A stretch of DNA of 5,666 nucleotides from an uncultured Collinsella sp. (GCA_902463875.1 CABQHR010000120.1:1-5666), one strand, 5' to 3'. Positions 1 to 5,556 are shown, counted from the stretch's first letter. Numbers and translations: made by a program. The notes: generated from the sequence alone by a model not told the origin.

Positions 1-143
1 AAGGGATGGTCGCGGTAAAACGCGGTAAAACAACCCTGCTCATTGGCCTTGCCGCTCTCCCACAGGCCCTGGGCCATAGTGAGCTCGTACAGATCGGTGA
101 GCATTGCAATGTCGGTGGGATGCGAGATGTCGGTCAAAGCCAT
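1..143 (-). CDS. pncB: Nicotinate phosphoribosyltransferase, N-terminal fragment (continues beyond the left edge)
   Basis: Only the first 47 codons are present; the gene runs off position 1. The product would join nicotinate to PRPP to give nicotinate mononucleotide, the entry step of the Preiss-Handler NAD salvage route in the cytoplasm. The visible protein starts MALTDISHPT and contains MLTDLYELTMAQG (residues 14-26), the N-terminal signature of this family, then FYRDHP (42-47), where family members usually continue into a Pro-Phe-Gly-Gly stretch. The ATG at 143-141 is preceded by an AAAGG ribosome-binding site about nine bases upstream. The small membrane-protein gene lies 82 bases upstream on the same strand with no obvious terminator between, so the two may be co-transcribed. 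A 10-base tandem repeat (CGCGGTAAAA, 11-30) lies inside the coding sequence. The family call is from motif recognition on a fragment, but the match is good. Confidence 0.85.
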   Translation of the reverse strand, partial: MALTDISHPTDIAMLTDLYELTMAQGLWESGKANEQGCFTAFYRDHP

Positions 144-225
144 GGGGCGACCTTTCGGATGCGTTGTGCGGAAGCTGAGGGTTGGACGAGGCGAACGTGC
201 GGGCATGGAGCCCGTCGCGAACAGG

Positions 226-678
226 TTAGTGCAGGCCCATGCTGCCCGTGATCGTGTAGACCATAAAGACGATAAACGCGATGAGGGCGAGCACGATGAT
301 GATTTTTTGAGCCGGAGCCATGCCGGGGATCTCATTCTCGCCCGTAGGCTCCTTGGAGGTGACCATGCGCTGGGCAAAGGTCATCTCGTCACGGCTCGGT
401 TTGGGCTCGACGGGCTTGGAGTGAACGGCTTTTTTGGGCTGAGGTTTGGGTGCGGTGGGCACGGGCTTCGCGGCGGCGGGCTTGGGCGCGGGCGCAGGCT
501 CGGATGCGACCTTCGCAGCGGCCTCCTCGGCCTTCTTGCGCTCGGCACGCAGGGCGGCCAGCTCCTCACGCTCGCGGCGTGCCTCTTCCTGGGCCTCGCG
601 ACGAGCCTTCTCGGCGCGGAGCTCTTCCAACTCGGCGCGCTCCTCGGCAGACAGTGGTTGGGACTCAAGCTCGGCCAT
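226..678 (-). CDS. Unrecognised coiled-coil protein with C-terminal membrane anchor
   Basis: I do not recognise this 150-residue protein. Three parts are visible. Residues 10-57 are almost entirely Glu, Arg, Ala, Lys and Leu, a likely charged helix or coiled coil. Residues 58-95 are Pro/Ala/Lys-rich with PAPAPKP and PKPQPKK, a flexible linker. Residues 126-145 (KIIIVLALIAFIVFMVYTIT) are one hydrophobic segment, leaving about five residues after it. There is no N-terminal signal, so a tail-anchored layout is inferred, with the N-terminal bulk in the cytoplasm. The ATG at 678 is chosen because AGAAAGGG lies seven bases upstream; a GTG at 714 in the same frame falls inside the tRNA terminator hairpin and is discarded. 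The gene sits 19 bases past that terminator's T-run and ahead of pncB. The codon pattern is GC-rich and consistent with coding. The function is unknown. Confidence 0.75.
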   Translation of the reverse strand: MAELESQPLSAEERAELEELRAEKARREAQEEARREREELAALRAERKKAEEAAAKVASEPAPAPKPAAAKPVPTAPKPQPKKAVHSKPVEPKPSRDEMTFAQRMVTSKEPTGENEIPGMAPAQKIIIVLALIAFIVFMVYTITGSMGLH

Positions 679-696
679 GGTACAGCCCTTTCTTTT

Positions 697-728
697 AAAA
701 AAAGCCGCCGACACAATGTCAGCGGCTT
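697..728 (-). terminator. Intrinsic terminator of the tRNA-Ala gene
   Basis: On the minus strand GCCGCTGACA and TGTCGGCGGC (726-717 and 713-704) form a 10-bp stem with one G-T pair and a three-base loop, followed at once by seven T residues (703-697). This is a textbook rho-independent terminator about 12 bases past the CCA end of the tRNA gene. The ribosome-binding site of the next coding gene begins right after the T-run, so any terminator read-through feeds directly into that gene. Confidence 0.88.
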
Positions 729-739
729 ATCAAATCCAA

Positions 740-815
740 TGGTGGAGACGAAGGGAGTCGAACCCTCGGCCTCTGCCATGCGACGGCAGCGCTCTCCCAA
801 CTGAGCTACGTCCCC
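740..815 (-). tRNA. tRNA-Ala, anticodon CGC
   Basis: This is a complete 76-base cloverleaf with an encoded CCA end (742-740). The acceptor stem GGGGACG pairs with CGTCTCC and includes a G-T pair at the third position. That corresponds to G3-U70, the identity element recognised by alanyl-tRNA synthetase, and it independently supports the alanine call. The D arm is GCTC...GAGC. The anticodon stem CTGCC/GGCAG encloses the loop GTCGCAT, giving anticodon CGC, which reads GCG codons. The T arm is GAGGG TTCGACT CCCTT with one G-T closing pair, and the discriminator base is A. It has its own promoter upstream and a terminator downstream. Confidence 0.96.
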
Positions 816-828
816 AGGACAAGTTGAT

Positions 829-856
829 ATTTTACCTACGGCTCGCCAACTGTCAA
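829..856 (-). promoter_or_regulatory. Sigma-70-type promoter of the tRNA-Ala gene
   Basis: Reading the minus strand, a perfect -35 box TTGACA (856-851) is followed after 16 bases by the -10 box TAAAAT (834-829), five of six matches to consensus. The predicted start point near 822 lies about seven bases before the mature tRNA end at 815. The position and quality fit a stable-RNA promoter. It may also drive the downstream membrane-protein gene and pncB if the terminator is leaky. Confidence 0.8.
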
Positions 857-919
857 CGCCCAATACCCAGTCTTTTTGGGACGGGGCTCTTTTGACTACT
901 TTTAGAGCAAGCAATCCTC

Positions 920-1001
920 CCGATGATTTTTCTGGGACGGGGATTAAAAAATCATTAGGTACACAATGATTTTTTTATCCCCGTCCCAGAAAAATCATCG
1001 G
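920..1001. repeat. Long nested palindrome, REP/BIME-like doublet
   Basis: Arms 920-956 and 965-1001 are inverted copies: 36 of 37 positions pair, the exception being T945 against T976. The loop is 8 bases (AGGTACAC). Each arm is also a hairpin on its own, because ATGATTTTT (923-931, 966-974) and AAAAATCAT (947-955, 990-998) are complementary 9-mers around a GGGACGGGG core (934-942, and 987-979 in reverse). The unit is therefore two head-to-head hairpins, like bacterial interspersed mosaic elements. A partial third copy, TTTTTGGGACGGGG, lies at 873-886. It starts nine bases after the radical SAM stop codon and could end that transcript, although no T-run follows. It may have been dispersed by a transposase acting in trans; that origin is inference. 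Confidence 0.85.
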
Positions 1002-1009
1002 CAAACGCG

Positions 1010-1948
1010 CTACTTTGCGCTGGTGAGGACGCCGGTGGTGTCGAAGGCTGGGGTGAAGCTCTCGTCTACCGCGCCGCCTTCTTGCCAGAACATCGTCGTA
1101 AAGCCCAGGTCGTCGGCATGGTCGAGTACCTGCTCGTACTCCTCGCGCGTCACGGCGCGTGCTAACTCGCCGCCTTGCTCGCGCATGAGCGCATTGGGCG
1201 TGTACTGGTTCATGACCGAAATCGGCACGTCGCCCACCGTCTGCCACACCAGGTCCAACACGCGGCACGAATCGTCCGCATGGCCCGGAAGCACCAGGTG
1301 ACGCACGATGATACCGCGCTTCATGAGCCCGTCGTCGTCCACCAGTTCTCCCCCGCGGCGCTCAATCTCGCGTGCCATCTGCGCCAGGCCCGAAACGGCG
1401 ACGCGCGGGTAGTCCTTAATATGAGAGAGCGACTGCGCAAGCCCGGCATCGGCATATTTAAAGTCAGTGAGCCACACATCAACCAGATCACCCAGGGCCG
1501 CCACGGCACTCGCCCGCTCATAGCCGCTCGTGTTGTAGACGATCGGGATGACCAGCCCGCGCCCCCGTGCCGCAGCGATCGCGGCCGGCAGCAGGTGAGC
1601 ATAATGCGTCGCCGTCACCAGGTTGATGTTGTTGGCGCCCTGGTCCTGCAGCTCCAGCATAATCTCGACCAGGCGCTCGGGCGAAATCTCGAGCCCAAAA
1701 TTGCCCGTCGAGATCTCGTGGTTTTGGCAGTAGATACATTTGAGCGAACAGCCGCTAAAGAAAATCGTGCCCGAGCCGGCCTCGCCCGAGATGGGCGGCT
1801 CCTCCCACATATGGAGCGCCGCACGAGCGACCTTAAGCGTATTGTCGGCACCGCACACGCCACGCGCGCCCTCGTCGCGTGCCGCGCCGCAACGGCGTGG
1901 ACACAAATGGCAGGAGGGCGAAAAAAGTTCGGTCAACGACGTCGGCAT
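1010..1948 (-). CDS. Radical SAM protein, PflA/PflX-like (COG1313-type)
   Basis: This 312-residue cytoplasmic protein carries the radical SAM cluster motif CSLKCIYC (Cys67, Cys71, Cys74), which would bind a [4Fe-4S] cluster and cleave S-adenosylmethionine. Before it lies a second cysteine set, CHLCPRRC...GVCG (Cys13, 16, 20 and 32). That arrangement is typical of the uncharacterised PflX-like group related to pyruvate formate-lyase activating enzymes. The length suits that group. The substrate is unknown; no glycyl-radical enzyme gene is in the window, so activation of such an enzyme is not shown. The ATG at 1948 is chosen because GGAG lies nine bases upstream (1961-1958). An in-frame TTG at 1963 would place that GGAG inside the coding region. 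The gene stands alone, with the nested palindrome just past its stop and a long non-coding stretch upstream. Confidence 0.88.
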   Translation of the reverse strand: MPTSLTELFSPSCHLCPRRCGAARDEGARGVCGADNTLKVARAALHMWEEPPISGEAGSGTIFFSGCSLKCIYCQNHEISTGNFGLEISPERLVEIMLELQDQGANNINLVTATHYAHLLPAAIAAARGRGLVIPIVYNTSGYERASAVAALGDLVDVWLTDFKYADAGLAQSLSHIKDYPRVAVSGLAQMAREIERRGGELVDDDGLMKRGIIVRHLVLPGHADDSCRVLDLVWQTVGDVPISVMNQYTPNALMREQGGELARAVTREEYEQVLDHADDLGFTTMFWQEGGAVDESFTPAFDTTGVLTSAK

Positions 1949-2032
1949 AAAAACATGCTCCAAAACAACGATTCAGCAGCTCAAACGCAAAAGCCCGGAC
2001 AGCACAGACGGCTCCAAGCCCAAGGCGCCGTA

Positions 2033-2061
2033 ATCGTCCGACACGAATTTTGTAATGTCAA
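2033..2061 (-). promoter_or_regulatory. Possible promoter of the radical SAM gene
   Basis: The minus strand has a perfect -35 hexamer TTGACA (2061-2056). At a spacing of 17 bases the -10 position reads GACGAT (2038-2033), only three of six matches. The start point would be about 75 bases before the radical SAM ATG. The -35 is good and the -10 is poor, so this is tentative. Confidence 0.3.
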
Positions 2062-2098
2062 GACTGGAATCAACAAAGTGCCGCTTTATGATGTAGGT

Positions 2099-2243
2099 AT
2101 TCCGCCCCCCGCGGAGCAACTGGGTGAACCGTCGCGTTTATTTAGGGAGCCCACACAGTCGTACTTAGTACAGGTATCCTTCGTTGTTAAGGACGCTGGA
2201 ACGGTCGATGAGGGCACCCACCTGTTTTAGGTGGGTTCATTTT
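2099..2243 (+). ncRNA. Candidate small RNA of unknown class
   Basis: A clear plus-strand intrinsic terminator (2216-2243) has no open reading frame to serve in the non-coding stretch before it, so a small RNA is inferred. A -10-like TATGAT (2087-2092) would start it near 2099; the matching -35 (CTGGAA, 2064-2069, spacing 17) is weak. The predicted 5' end then forms a strong hairpin, TCCGC/GCGGA (2101-2105 and 2111-2115), with an all-C five-base loop. A second hairpin is TCCTT/AAGGA (2177-2181 and 2189-2193). TGGGTG (2121-2126) could pair with CACCCA (2215-2220) in the terminator stem, so two folds may compete. I could not match it to 6S, SRP, RNase P or tmRNA. It could instead be the leader of the gene at 2474, but 230 bases separate the terminator from that gene. 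The 5' end is approximate. Confidence 0.42.
2216..2243 (+). terminator. Intrinsic terminator ahead of the wecA-type gene
   Basis: ACCCACCT (2216-2223) and AGGTGGGT (2229-2236) form a perfect 8-bp stem around a five-base loop (GTTTT), followed by TCATTTT. The T-rich side is on the plus strand only, so it terminates rightward transcription. It ends the candidate small RNA; no plus-strand gene precedes it. Confidence 0.72.
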
Positions 2244-2409
2244 CGTAACGTGGGGGGTGGTTTTCTTTTGCCGAAAATCGCCATCGCAAATCCCGTATGA
2301 CACCCAACGGCACTCGGCAGAACCCCCGCCAACATCCCAATATCTGGTAAGCGCGTGATAATCGCACGGCGCAAACCCCCGCACCCCCTCGGTCGAGTAT
2401 CATGGGTCA

Positions 2410-2431
2410 GCTATGCCCTATTGCGCATAGC
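2410..2431. repeat. Short inverted repeat in the wecA-type leader
   Basis: GCTATGC (2410-2416) and GCATAGC (2425-2431) are perfect 7-base inverted copies separated by 8 bases, ending 42 bases before the start codon at 2474. It could be a leader hairpin or a binding site for a dimeric regulator. Nothing in the sequence decides between these. The rest of 2244-2473 shows no coding potential and no convincing promoter; TTGACC at 2437-2442 has no matching -10. Confidence 0.35.
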
Positions 2432-2473
2432 GCCCTTTGACCTTTTCCTTCGACGCTTGGCGGTTTTCGATTC

Positions 2474-3673
2474 ATGGCTTCATCCACGAGCTTCATACCG
2501 TACTTATGCGTGGCGGCCGCTGCCTTTATCACGACCTTTCTCGCGGTACCCCTGGTCAAGCGCCTGGCGATTAAGCTCGACGCCGTCGACTATCCCTCCA
2601 AGCGCCGCATTAACACCAAGCCCATCCCGCGCATGGGCGGCACCGCGGTCTTTTTGGGCCTCGTCGTGGCCTGCATCGTGCAGATCCTGGGCACCTGGTA
2701 CCTGGGCTGGCCGCCCGTTTTGGTGCCGCACCCGCGCCTGCACATCAGCTACCCCGTGCTGGCACTCTCCTTTACTGTGATCTTTGCGACCGGCGCGATC
2801 GATGATGTCTTCCAACTCAAGCCCAAGCAAAAACTGGCCGGCCAGGTGCTCGCCGCGCTCATCGCCTGCATCGGCGGCTTAAAAATCGGCGTCATCGTCA
2901 ATCCGTTTGCCCCTGGCGAGATCATGCTCGGATGGCTCGCCTACCCCATCACCGTGATCTACCTGGTGGCGTTCACCAACATCATCAACCTCATCGACGG
3001 CCTCGACGGCCTGGCCACGGGCATTTGCGGCATCGCATCGTTCACCATGTTCACGATGGCCATGCTTTCGGGCCGCATCGACGCCGCTGCGCTCTCCATC
3101 GCGCTCTTTGGCTCGTGCGTGGCTTTTCTGCATTACAACTTCAACCCCGCGAGCATCTTCTTGGGCGACTCGGGGTCGCTGCTGTTGGGCTTCGCTTTGG
3201 GCTCCATCTCGCTGCTCAGCGTGAGCCGTACCGCCGCGCTCACCTCACTCATCATCCCGCTCATCGTGGCAGGCGTGCCCATCATCGACACGTTCAGCGC
3301 CATCGTGCGCCGCAAGCGCGCCCACATTAGCATCGGACAGGCCGACAAGGGCCACATCCACCACCGCCTCATTCAAGAGGGCTACAACCAAAAGCAGGCC
3401 GTACTGCTCATCTACGCCTGGTGCGTCATGCTTTCGGCCGGCGCCGCCGCGATCAATCAGGTCGAGGTGCCCACTCGCGTGCTCATCTTTGTCGTGCTCG
3501 CCATTGGCTCGGCTGCCTTCGCCAAGCACCTGCACCTGTTTGAGCCCGTCCTGCGCCACCATTACAACAAGCGCACACACGAGGACGAGCTGGTAACCCC
3601 CGACGACCCCGCCTTTAAGCAAGAGGAGCAGGCAGCCGAGGAACGTAAGGAAGAGCGCCACCACAGGCGCTAG
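2474..3673 (+). CDS. wecA: Polyprenyl-phosphate GlcNAc-1-phosphate transferase (WecA/TagO family)
   Basis: This 399-residue polytopic membrane enzyme of the MraY/WecA superfamily would transfer GlcNAc-1-phosphate from UDP-GlcNAc to undecaprenyl or decaprenyl phosphate, the first step in lipid-linked wall polymer or surface polysaccharide synthesis. Family motifs appear in order: the PSKRRINTKPIPRMGG cytoplasmic loop (41-56), GAIDD with the Asp pair 110-111, LKPKQKLAGQ (115-124), NIINLIDGLDGLATG with Asp175 and Asp178 (169-183), NFNPASIFLGDSGS (222-235) and HIHH (294-297). The histidine motif and the late loop favour WecA/TagO over MraY. About ten hydrophobic segments are visible, and the last 38 residues form a charged, His-rich tail. 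The ATG at 2474 comes just before the first membrane segment, but its ribosome-binding site is weak (GGCGG about ten bases away). The exact sugar is inferred from the family; tagO would be an equally fair symbol. Confidence 0.9.
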   Translation: MASSTSFIPYLCVAAAAFITTFLAVPLVKRLAIKLDAVDYPSKRRINTKPIPRMGGTAVFLGLVVACIVQILGTWYLGWPPVLVPHPRLHISYPVLALSFTVIFATGAIDDVFQLKPKQKLAGQVLAALIACIGGLKIGVIVNPFAPGEIMLGWLAYPITVIYLVAFTNIINLIDGLDGLATGICGIASFTMFTMAMLSGRIDAAALSIALFGSCVAFLHYNFNPASIFLGDSGSLLLGFALGSISLLSVSRTAALTSLIIPLIVAGVPIIDTFSAIVRRKRAHISIGQADKGHIHHRLIQEGYNQKQAVLLIYAWCVMLSAGAAAINQVEVPTRVLIFVVLAIGSAAFAKHLHLFEPVLRHHYNKRTHEDELVTPDDPAFKQEEQAAEERKEERHHRR

Positions 3674-3710
3674 GTTTTATTGCCGAGGAAGTGACTCATT
3701 GCTGCTGGCC

Positions 3711-3731
3711 GCTCGCGACCGCGCCGCGAGC
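3711..3731. repeat. GC-rich hairpin between the wecA-type gene and trpS
   Basis: GCTCGCG (3711-3717) and CGCGAGC (3725-3731) form a perfect 7-bp stem with a seven-base loop, 37 bases past the wecA-type stop codon. No T-run follows on either strand, so it is at best a weak or factor-assisted terminator or a transcript-stabilising hairpin. Confidence 0.4.
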
Positions 3732-3833
3732 ACCGCATAGCCCTCGCCCTACCGGCACCTCACCCACTTACGCCCCACCCCTTTCAATAAACGCGTTATC
3801 ATCTTGACCAATACGCATACGTTAGGAGCAATC

Positions 3834-4883
3834 ATGCCAAACGAGAACAGCTACGAAGTCGCGCTGCAAAAGAGCAACGCCATTCGCGAGGGTCTGGCAA
3901 AGACGCCCGAGAAGTTCACCATGCTCACCGGCGACCGCCCGACCGGACGCTTGCACCTGGGTCACTACTTCGGCACCCTCAAGGGCCGTGTTGAACTGCA
4001 GAACATGGGCGCCAAGACCAACGTGCTCATCGCCGACTACCAGGTCATCACCGACCGCGACACCACCGAGCATATCCAGGACAACGTGTACAACATGGTC
4101 ATGGACTACCTTGCCTGCGGTATCGACCCCGACAAGACCATGATCTACGCGCACTCCGCCGTACCCGCCGCCAACCAGCTCATGCTGCCGTTCCTGTCGC
4201 TGGTCTCCGAGGCCGAGCTGGCGCGCAACCCCACCGTCAAGGCCGAGATGGAGGCCTCGGGCCACGAGCTCACCGGCCTTCTGCTCACTTACCCGGTGCA
4301 CCAGGCCTGCGACATTCTGTTCTGCAAGGGCAATGTGGTGCCCGTCGGCCGCGACCAGCTGCCGCACATCGAGCTCACCCGTACCATCGCACGCCGCTTT
4401 AACAACCGCTACGGCAAGGTATTTCCCGAGGTCGAAGCGCTGCTGTCCGAGACCCCGCTGCTTCCCGGCCTTGACGGTCGCAAGATGAGCAAGAGCTACG
4501 GCAACGCCATCAATATTTCGATGACCGCCGAGGAGACGGCCAAGCGCATCAAGAAGAGCCAGACCGACTCCGAGCGCATGATCACGTTCGATCCCGAGAA
4601 CCGCCCCGGCGTGTCCGGCCTACTTTCGACGGCCGCCATCTGCACTGGTCGTTCCGAGGTCGAGATTGCCGAGGAGATTGGCATGGGCGGCTCTGGCCAG
4701 CTCAAGAAGTACGTGACCGAGGCCGTCAACGAGTACTTCGCCCCGATCCGTGAGCGTCGTCAGCGCTACGAGAACGACCTGGATTACGTGAAGGACGTGC
4801 TGCACGAGGGCAATCGCCGCGCCAACGAGATCGCCGAGCAGACCCTGGCCGAGGTTCAGGACGCCATGGGCATGGTGTACTAG
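3834..4883 (+). CDS. trpS: Tryptophanyl-tRNA synthetase
   Basis: This 349-residue cytoplasmic class I aminoacyl-tRNA synthetase activates tryptophan with ATP and charges tRNA-Trp. The opening GDRPTGRLHLGHYFGTLK (33-50) holds the HIGH-type signature HLGH (41-44), in the form usual for this TrpRS branch. KMSKS is present at 217-221 in DGRKMSKSYGN. VGRDQLPHIELTR (171-183) is another conserved Rossmann-fold stretch. The protein is slightly longer than typical bacterial TrpRS because of about 25 extra residues at the N-terminus. The ATG at 3834 is supported by AGGAG six bases upstream (3824-3828); an in-frame TTG at 3804 lacks that support. The gene follows the wecA-type gene by 160 bases. A lone -10-like TATCAT (3797-3802) precedes it without a good -35. 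No T-box or Trp-rich leader peptide is visible upstream. A long hairpin follows the gene. Confidence 0.97.
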   Translation: MPNENSYEVALQKSNAIREGLAKTPEKFTMLTGDRPTGRLHLGHYFGTLKGRVELQNMGAKTNVLIADYQVITDRDTTEHIQDNVYNMVMDYLACGIDPDKTMIYAHSAVPAANQLMLPFLSLVSEAELARNPTVKAEMEASGHELTGLLLTYPVHQACDILFCKGNVVPVGRDQLPHIELTRTIARRFNNRYGKVFPEVEALLSETPLLPGLDGRKMSKSYGNAINISMTAEETAKRIKKSQTDSERMITFDPENRPGVSGLLSTAAICTGRSEVEIAEEIGMGGSGQLKKYVTEAVNEYFAPIRERRQRYENDLDYVKDVLHEGNRRANEIAEQTLAEVQDAMGMVY

Positions 4884-4936
4884 GCAAGGCGCTTTCGCAC
4901 GACATAGACGGTGAGATGAGATTTCTCCCCGAAACA

Positions 4937-4978
4937 GGAACAGGCCCGCTGGCAGTTAGTTGCCAGCGGGCCTGTTCC
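4937..4978 (+). terminator. Perfect 18-bp hairpin downstream of trpS
   Basis: GGAACAGGCCCGCTGGCA (4937-4954) is repeated exactly in inverted form at 4961-4978 around a six-base loop (GTTAGT). It begins 54 bases past the trpS stop codon, the right place for a transcript end. No T-run follows on the plus strand (CGAAGTAC) and only a poor one on the minus strand. It is therefore a non-canonical terminator, a 3' stabilising hairpin, or a dispersed palindrome. The structure is certain; the role is inferred. Confidence 0.6.
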
Positions 4979-5152
4979 CGAAGTACACCGTTGAATCGCA
5001 CAGAGGGGAGGAATGCGAATCAAACTCAACAGGGCAGGCTTTTTCATCGCCTAATGCCTACTCCGTTGCTAAAACCAATATAGTTCACCGTGGTTTACTT
5101 TCTAACGGCAAAATACGCCGTCACACCTTCTCCATAAGTTAACCCCGGTAAA
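4979..5152. other. Non-coding stretch between the trpS hairpin and the methyltransferase 3' end
   Basis: The gap between the trpS stop and the next gene (4884-5211) is 328 bases. Apart from the two hairpins listed separately, it holds no gene I can support. It is visibly more A/T-rich than its surroundings. CTAAAACCA (5069-5077) recurs at 5153-5161 as part of the repeat there, and TGGTTTACTTTC (5091-5102) is a loose inverted relative. These may be decayed repeat copies. A 13-codon frame (5013-5054) has a purine-rich stretch almost touching its ATG and is not called. Confidence 0.5.
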
Positions 5153-5197
5153 CTAAAACCACCACAAAGGGGACAGGCACCTTCGTGGTGGTTTTAG
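5153..5197. terminator. Bidirectional terminator-like palindrome carrying a GGGGACAGG repeat core
   Basis: CTAAAACCACCACAAAGG (5153-5170) and its inverted copy at 5180-5197 pair at 17 of 18 positions (A5166 faces C5184) around a nine-base loop. Each strand reads A-run, GC stem, then TTTTAG, so it can terminate in both directions. On the minus strand it follows the methyltransferase stop (5212) by 15 bases, which is its most likely use. The core AGGGGACAGGCACC (5168-5181) recalls the GGGACGGGG core of the palindrome at 920-1001. Most of its right half reappears in opposite orientation at 5563-5582. Confidence 0.68.
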
Positions 5198-5211
5198 CCA
5201 CGGCAAAGCCG

Positions 5212-5532
5212 CTAGAGCCCTGCTGGCCAACGACAGGCGCCCAGATCGACGTGCATGGGATCGGTAAACGTCGCGCCCTCCCCCATTAAGAGCTCACGTT
5301 GAGCATCGGGGCCGCCAAACGCAAAGCCCTCGCAAATGCGGCCATCGGCAAACACCACACGATGGCAGGGAATCTGACCAGGGCGCGGATTGCTGTGCAG
5401 CGCATAGCCCACATAGTGCGCGCTTCGTGGACGACCGGCGAGCAGCGCCACCTGACCGTACGTGGCGACCATCCCCTCGGGAATCTGCTCGACCACCTCG
5501 TACACCCGCTCAAAAAAGCCCTCAGACGCCAT
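5212..5532 (-). CDS. Single-domain alkylguanine-DNA methyltransferase (MGMT/Ogt) family protein
   Basis: This 106-residue protein matches only the C-terminal DNA-binding and catalytic domain of O6-alkylguanine-DNA alkyltransferases, which move an alkyl group from damaged guanine onto their own cysteine. The active-site motif PCHRVV (55-60, Cys56) is intact, unlike alkyltransferase-like proteins, which carry Trp there. TYGQVA (24-29), VGYALHSNP (41-49) and GFAFGG (69-74) are the other family landmarks. The N-terminal domain of full-length Ogt (usually 150-180 residues in all) is absent. The family's Arg finger, expected in an AR-VG context, is replaced by His39 (SAHYVG). The ATG at 5532 is supported by GGGAG six bases upstream; the frame stays open toward 5655 but would run through repeat and insertion-sequence DNA. 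Activity as a repair enzyme is likely but not certain. Confidence 0.88.
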   Translation of the reverse strand: MASEGFFERVYEVVEQIPEGMVATYGQVALLAGRPRSAHYVGYALHSNPRPGQIPCHRVVFADGRICEGFAFGGPDAQRELLMGEGATFTDPMHVDLGACRWPAGL

Positions 5533-5556
5533 TGCTCGCTCCCTTCCACCCGGAAT

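Noticed and set aside
11..30. Tandem CGCGGTAAAA repeat as a possible iteron or binding site
   Set aside because: It encodes conserved residues of the pncB product in a shifted reading of each copy (FTAFYR), so two copies by chance inside a coding region is the simpler reading.
679..714. GTG start at 714 extending the membrane-protein gene by 12 codons
   Set aside because: It lies inside the tRNA terminator stem. The ATG at 678 has a proper ribosome-binding site.
43..895. Long plus-strand open frames opposite the membrane-protein gene and the tRNA, including one with a RRRESNPRPLP stretch
   Set aside because: They are antisense shadows of a GC-rich minus-strand gene. The RESNPRP-type peptide is the well-known artefact of translating a tRNA gene.
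1175..2230. 351-codon plus-strand frame across the radical SAM gene
   Set aside because: It is opposite a gene with clear family motifs, contains no recognisable domain, and ends inside the terminator at 2216-2243.
2117..2243. Possible T-box riboswitch: GGGTGAACCGTCGCG at 2122-2136 recalls the T-box consensus, followed by a terminator
   Set aside because: The match has changes in the core, the terminator is about 80 bases further on than usual, no specifier stem could be traced, and the next gene is not a synthetase or amino-acid gene.
2099..2243. 6S RNA as an identity for the small RNA candidate
   Set aside because: 6S needs long pairing between its 5' and 3' portions around a central bubble. 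I could find only a 5-base pairing (GTGCC at 2079 with GGCAC) and the predicted 5' end folds on itself.
2187..2384. 65-codon minus-strand frame in the gap before the wecA-type gene
   Set aside because: It overlaps the terminator, has a composition unlike the neighbouring genes and shows no recognisable motif or clear ribosome-binding site.
5005..5054. 13-codon leader-like frame (MRIKLNRAGFFIA) with GGGGAGG before its ATG
   Set aside because: The purine stretch is one base from the ATG, too close for normal initiation, and no plus-strand gene follows for it to regulate.
4960..5142. 60-codon plus-strand frame after trpS
   Set aside because: Its start lies within the 18-bp hairpin, there is no ribosome-binding site, and the A/T-rich body does not have the codon pattern of nearby genes.
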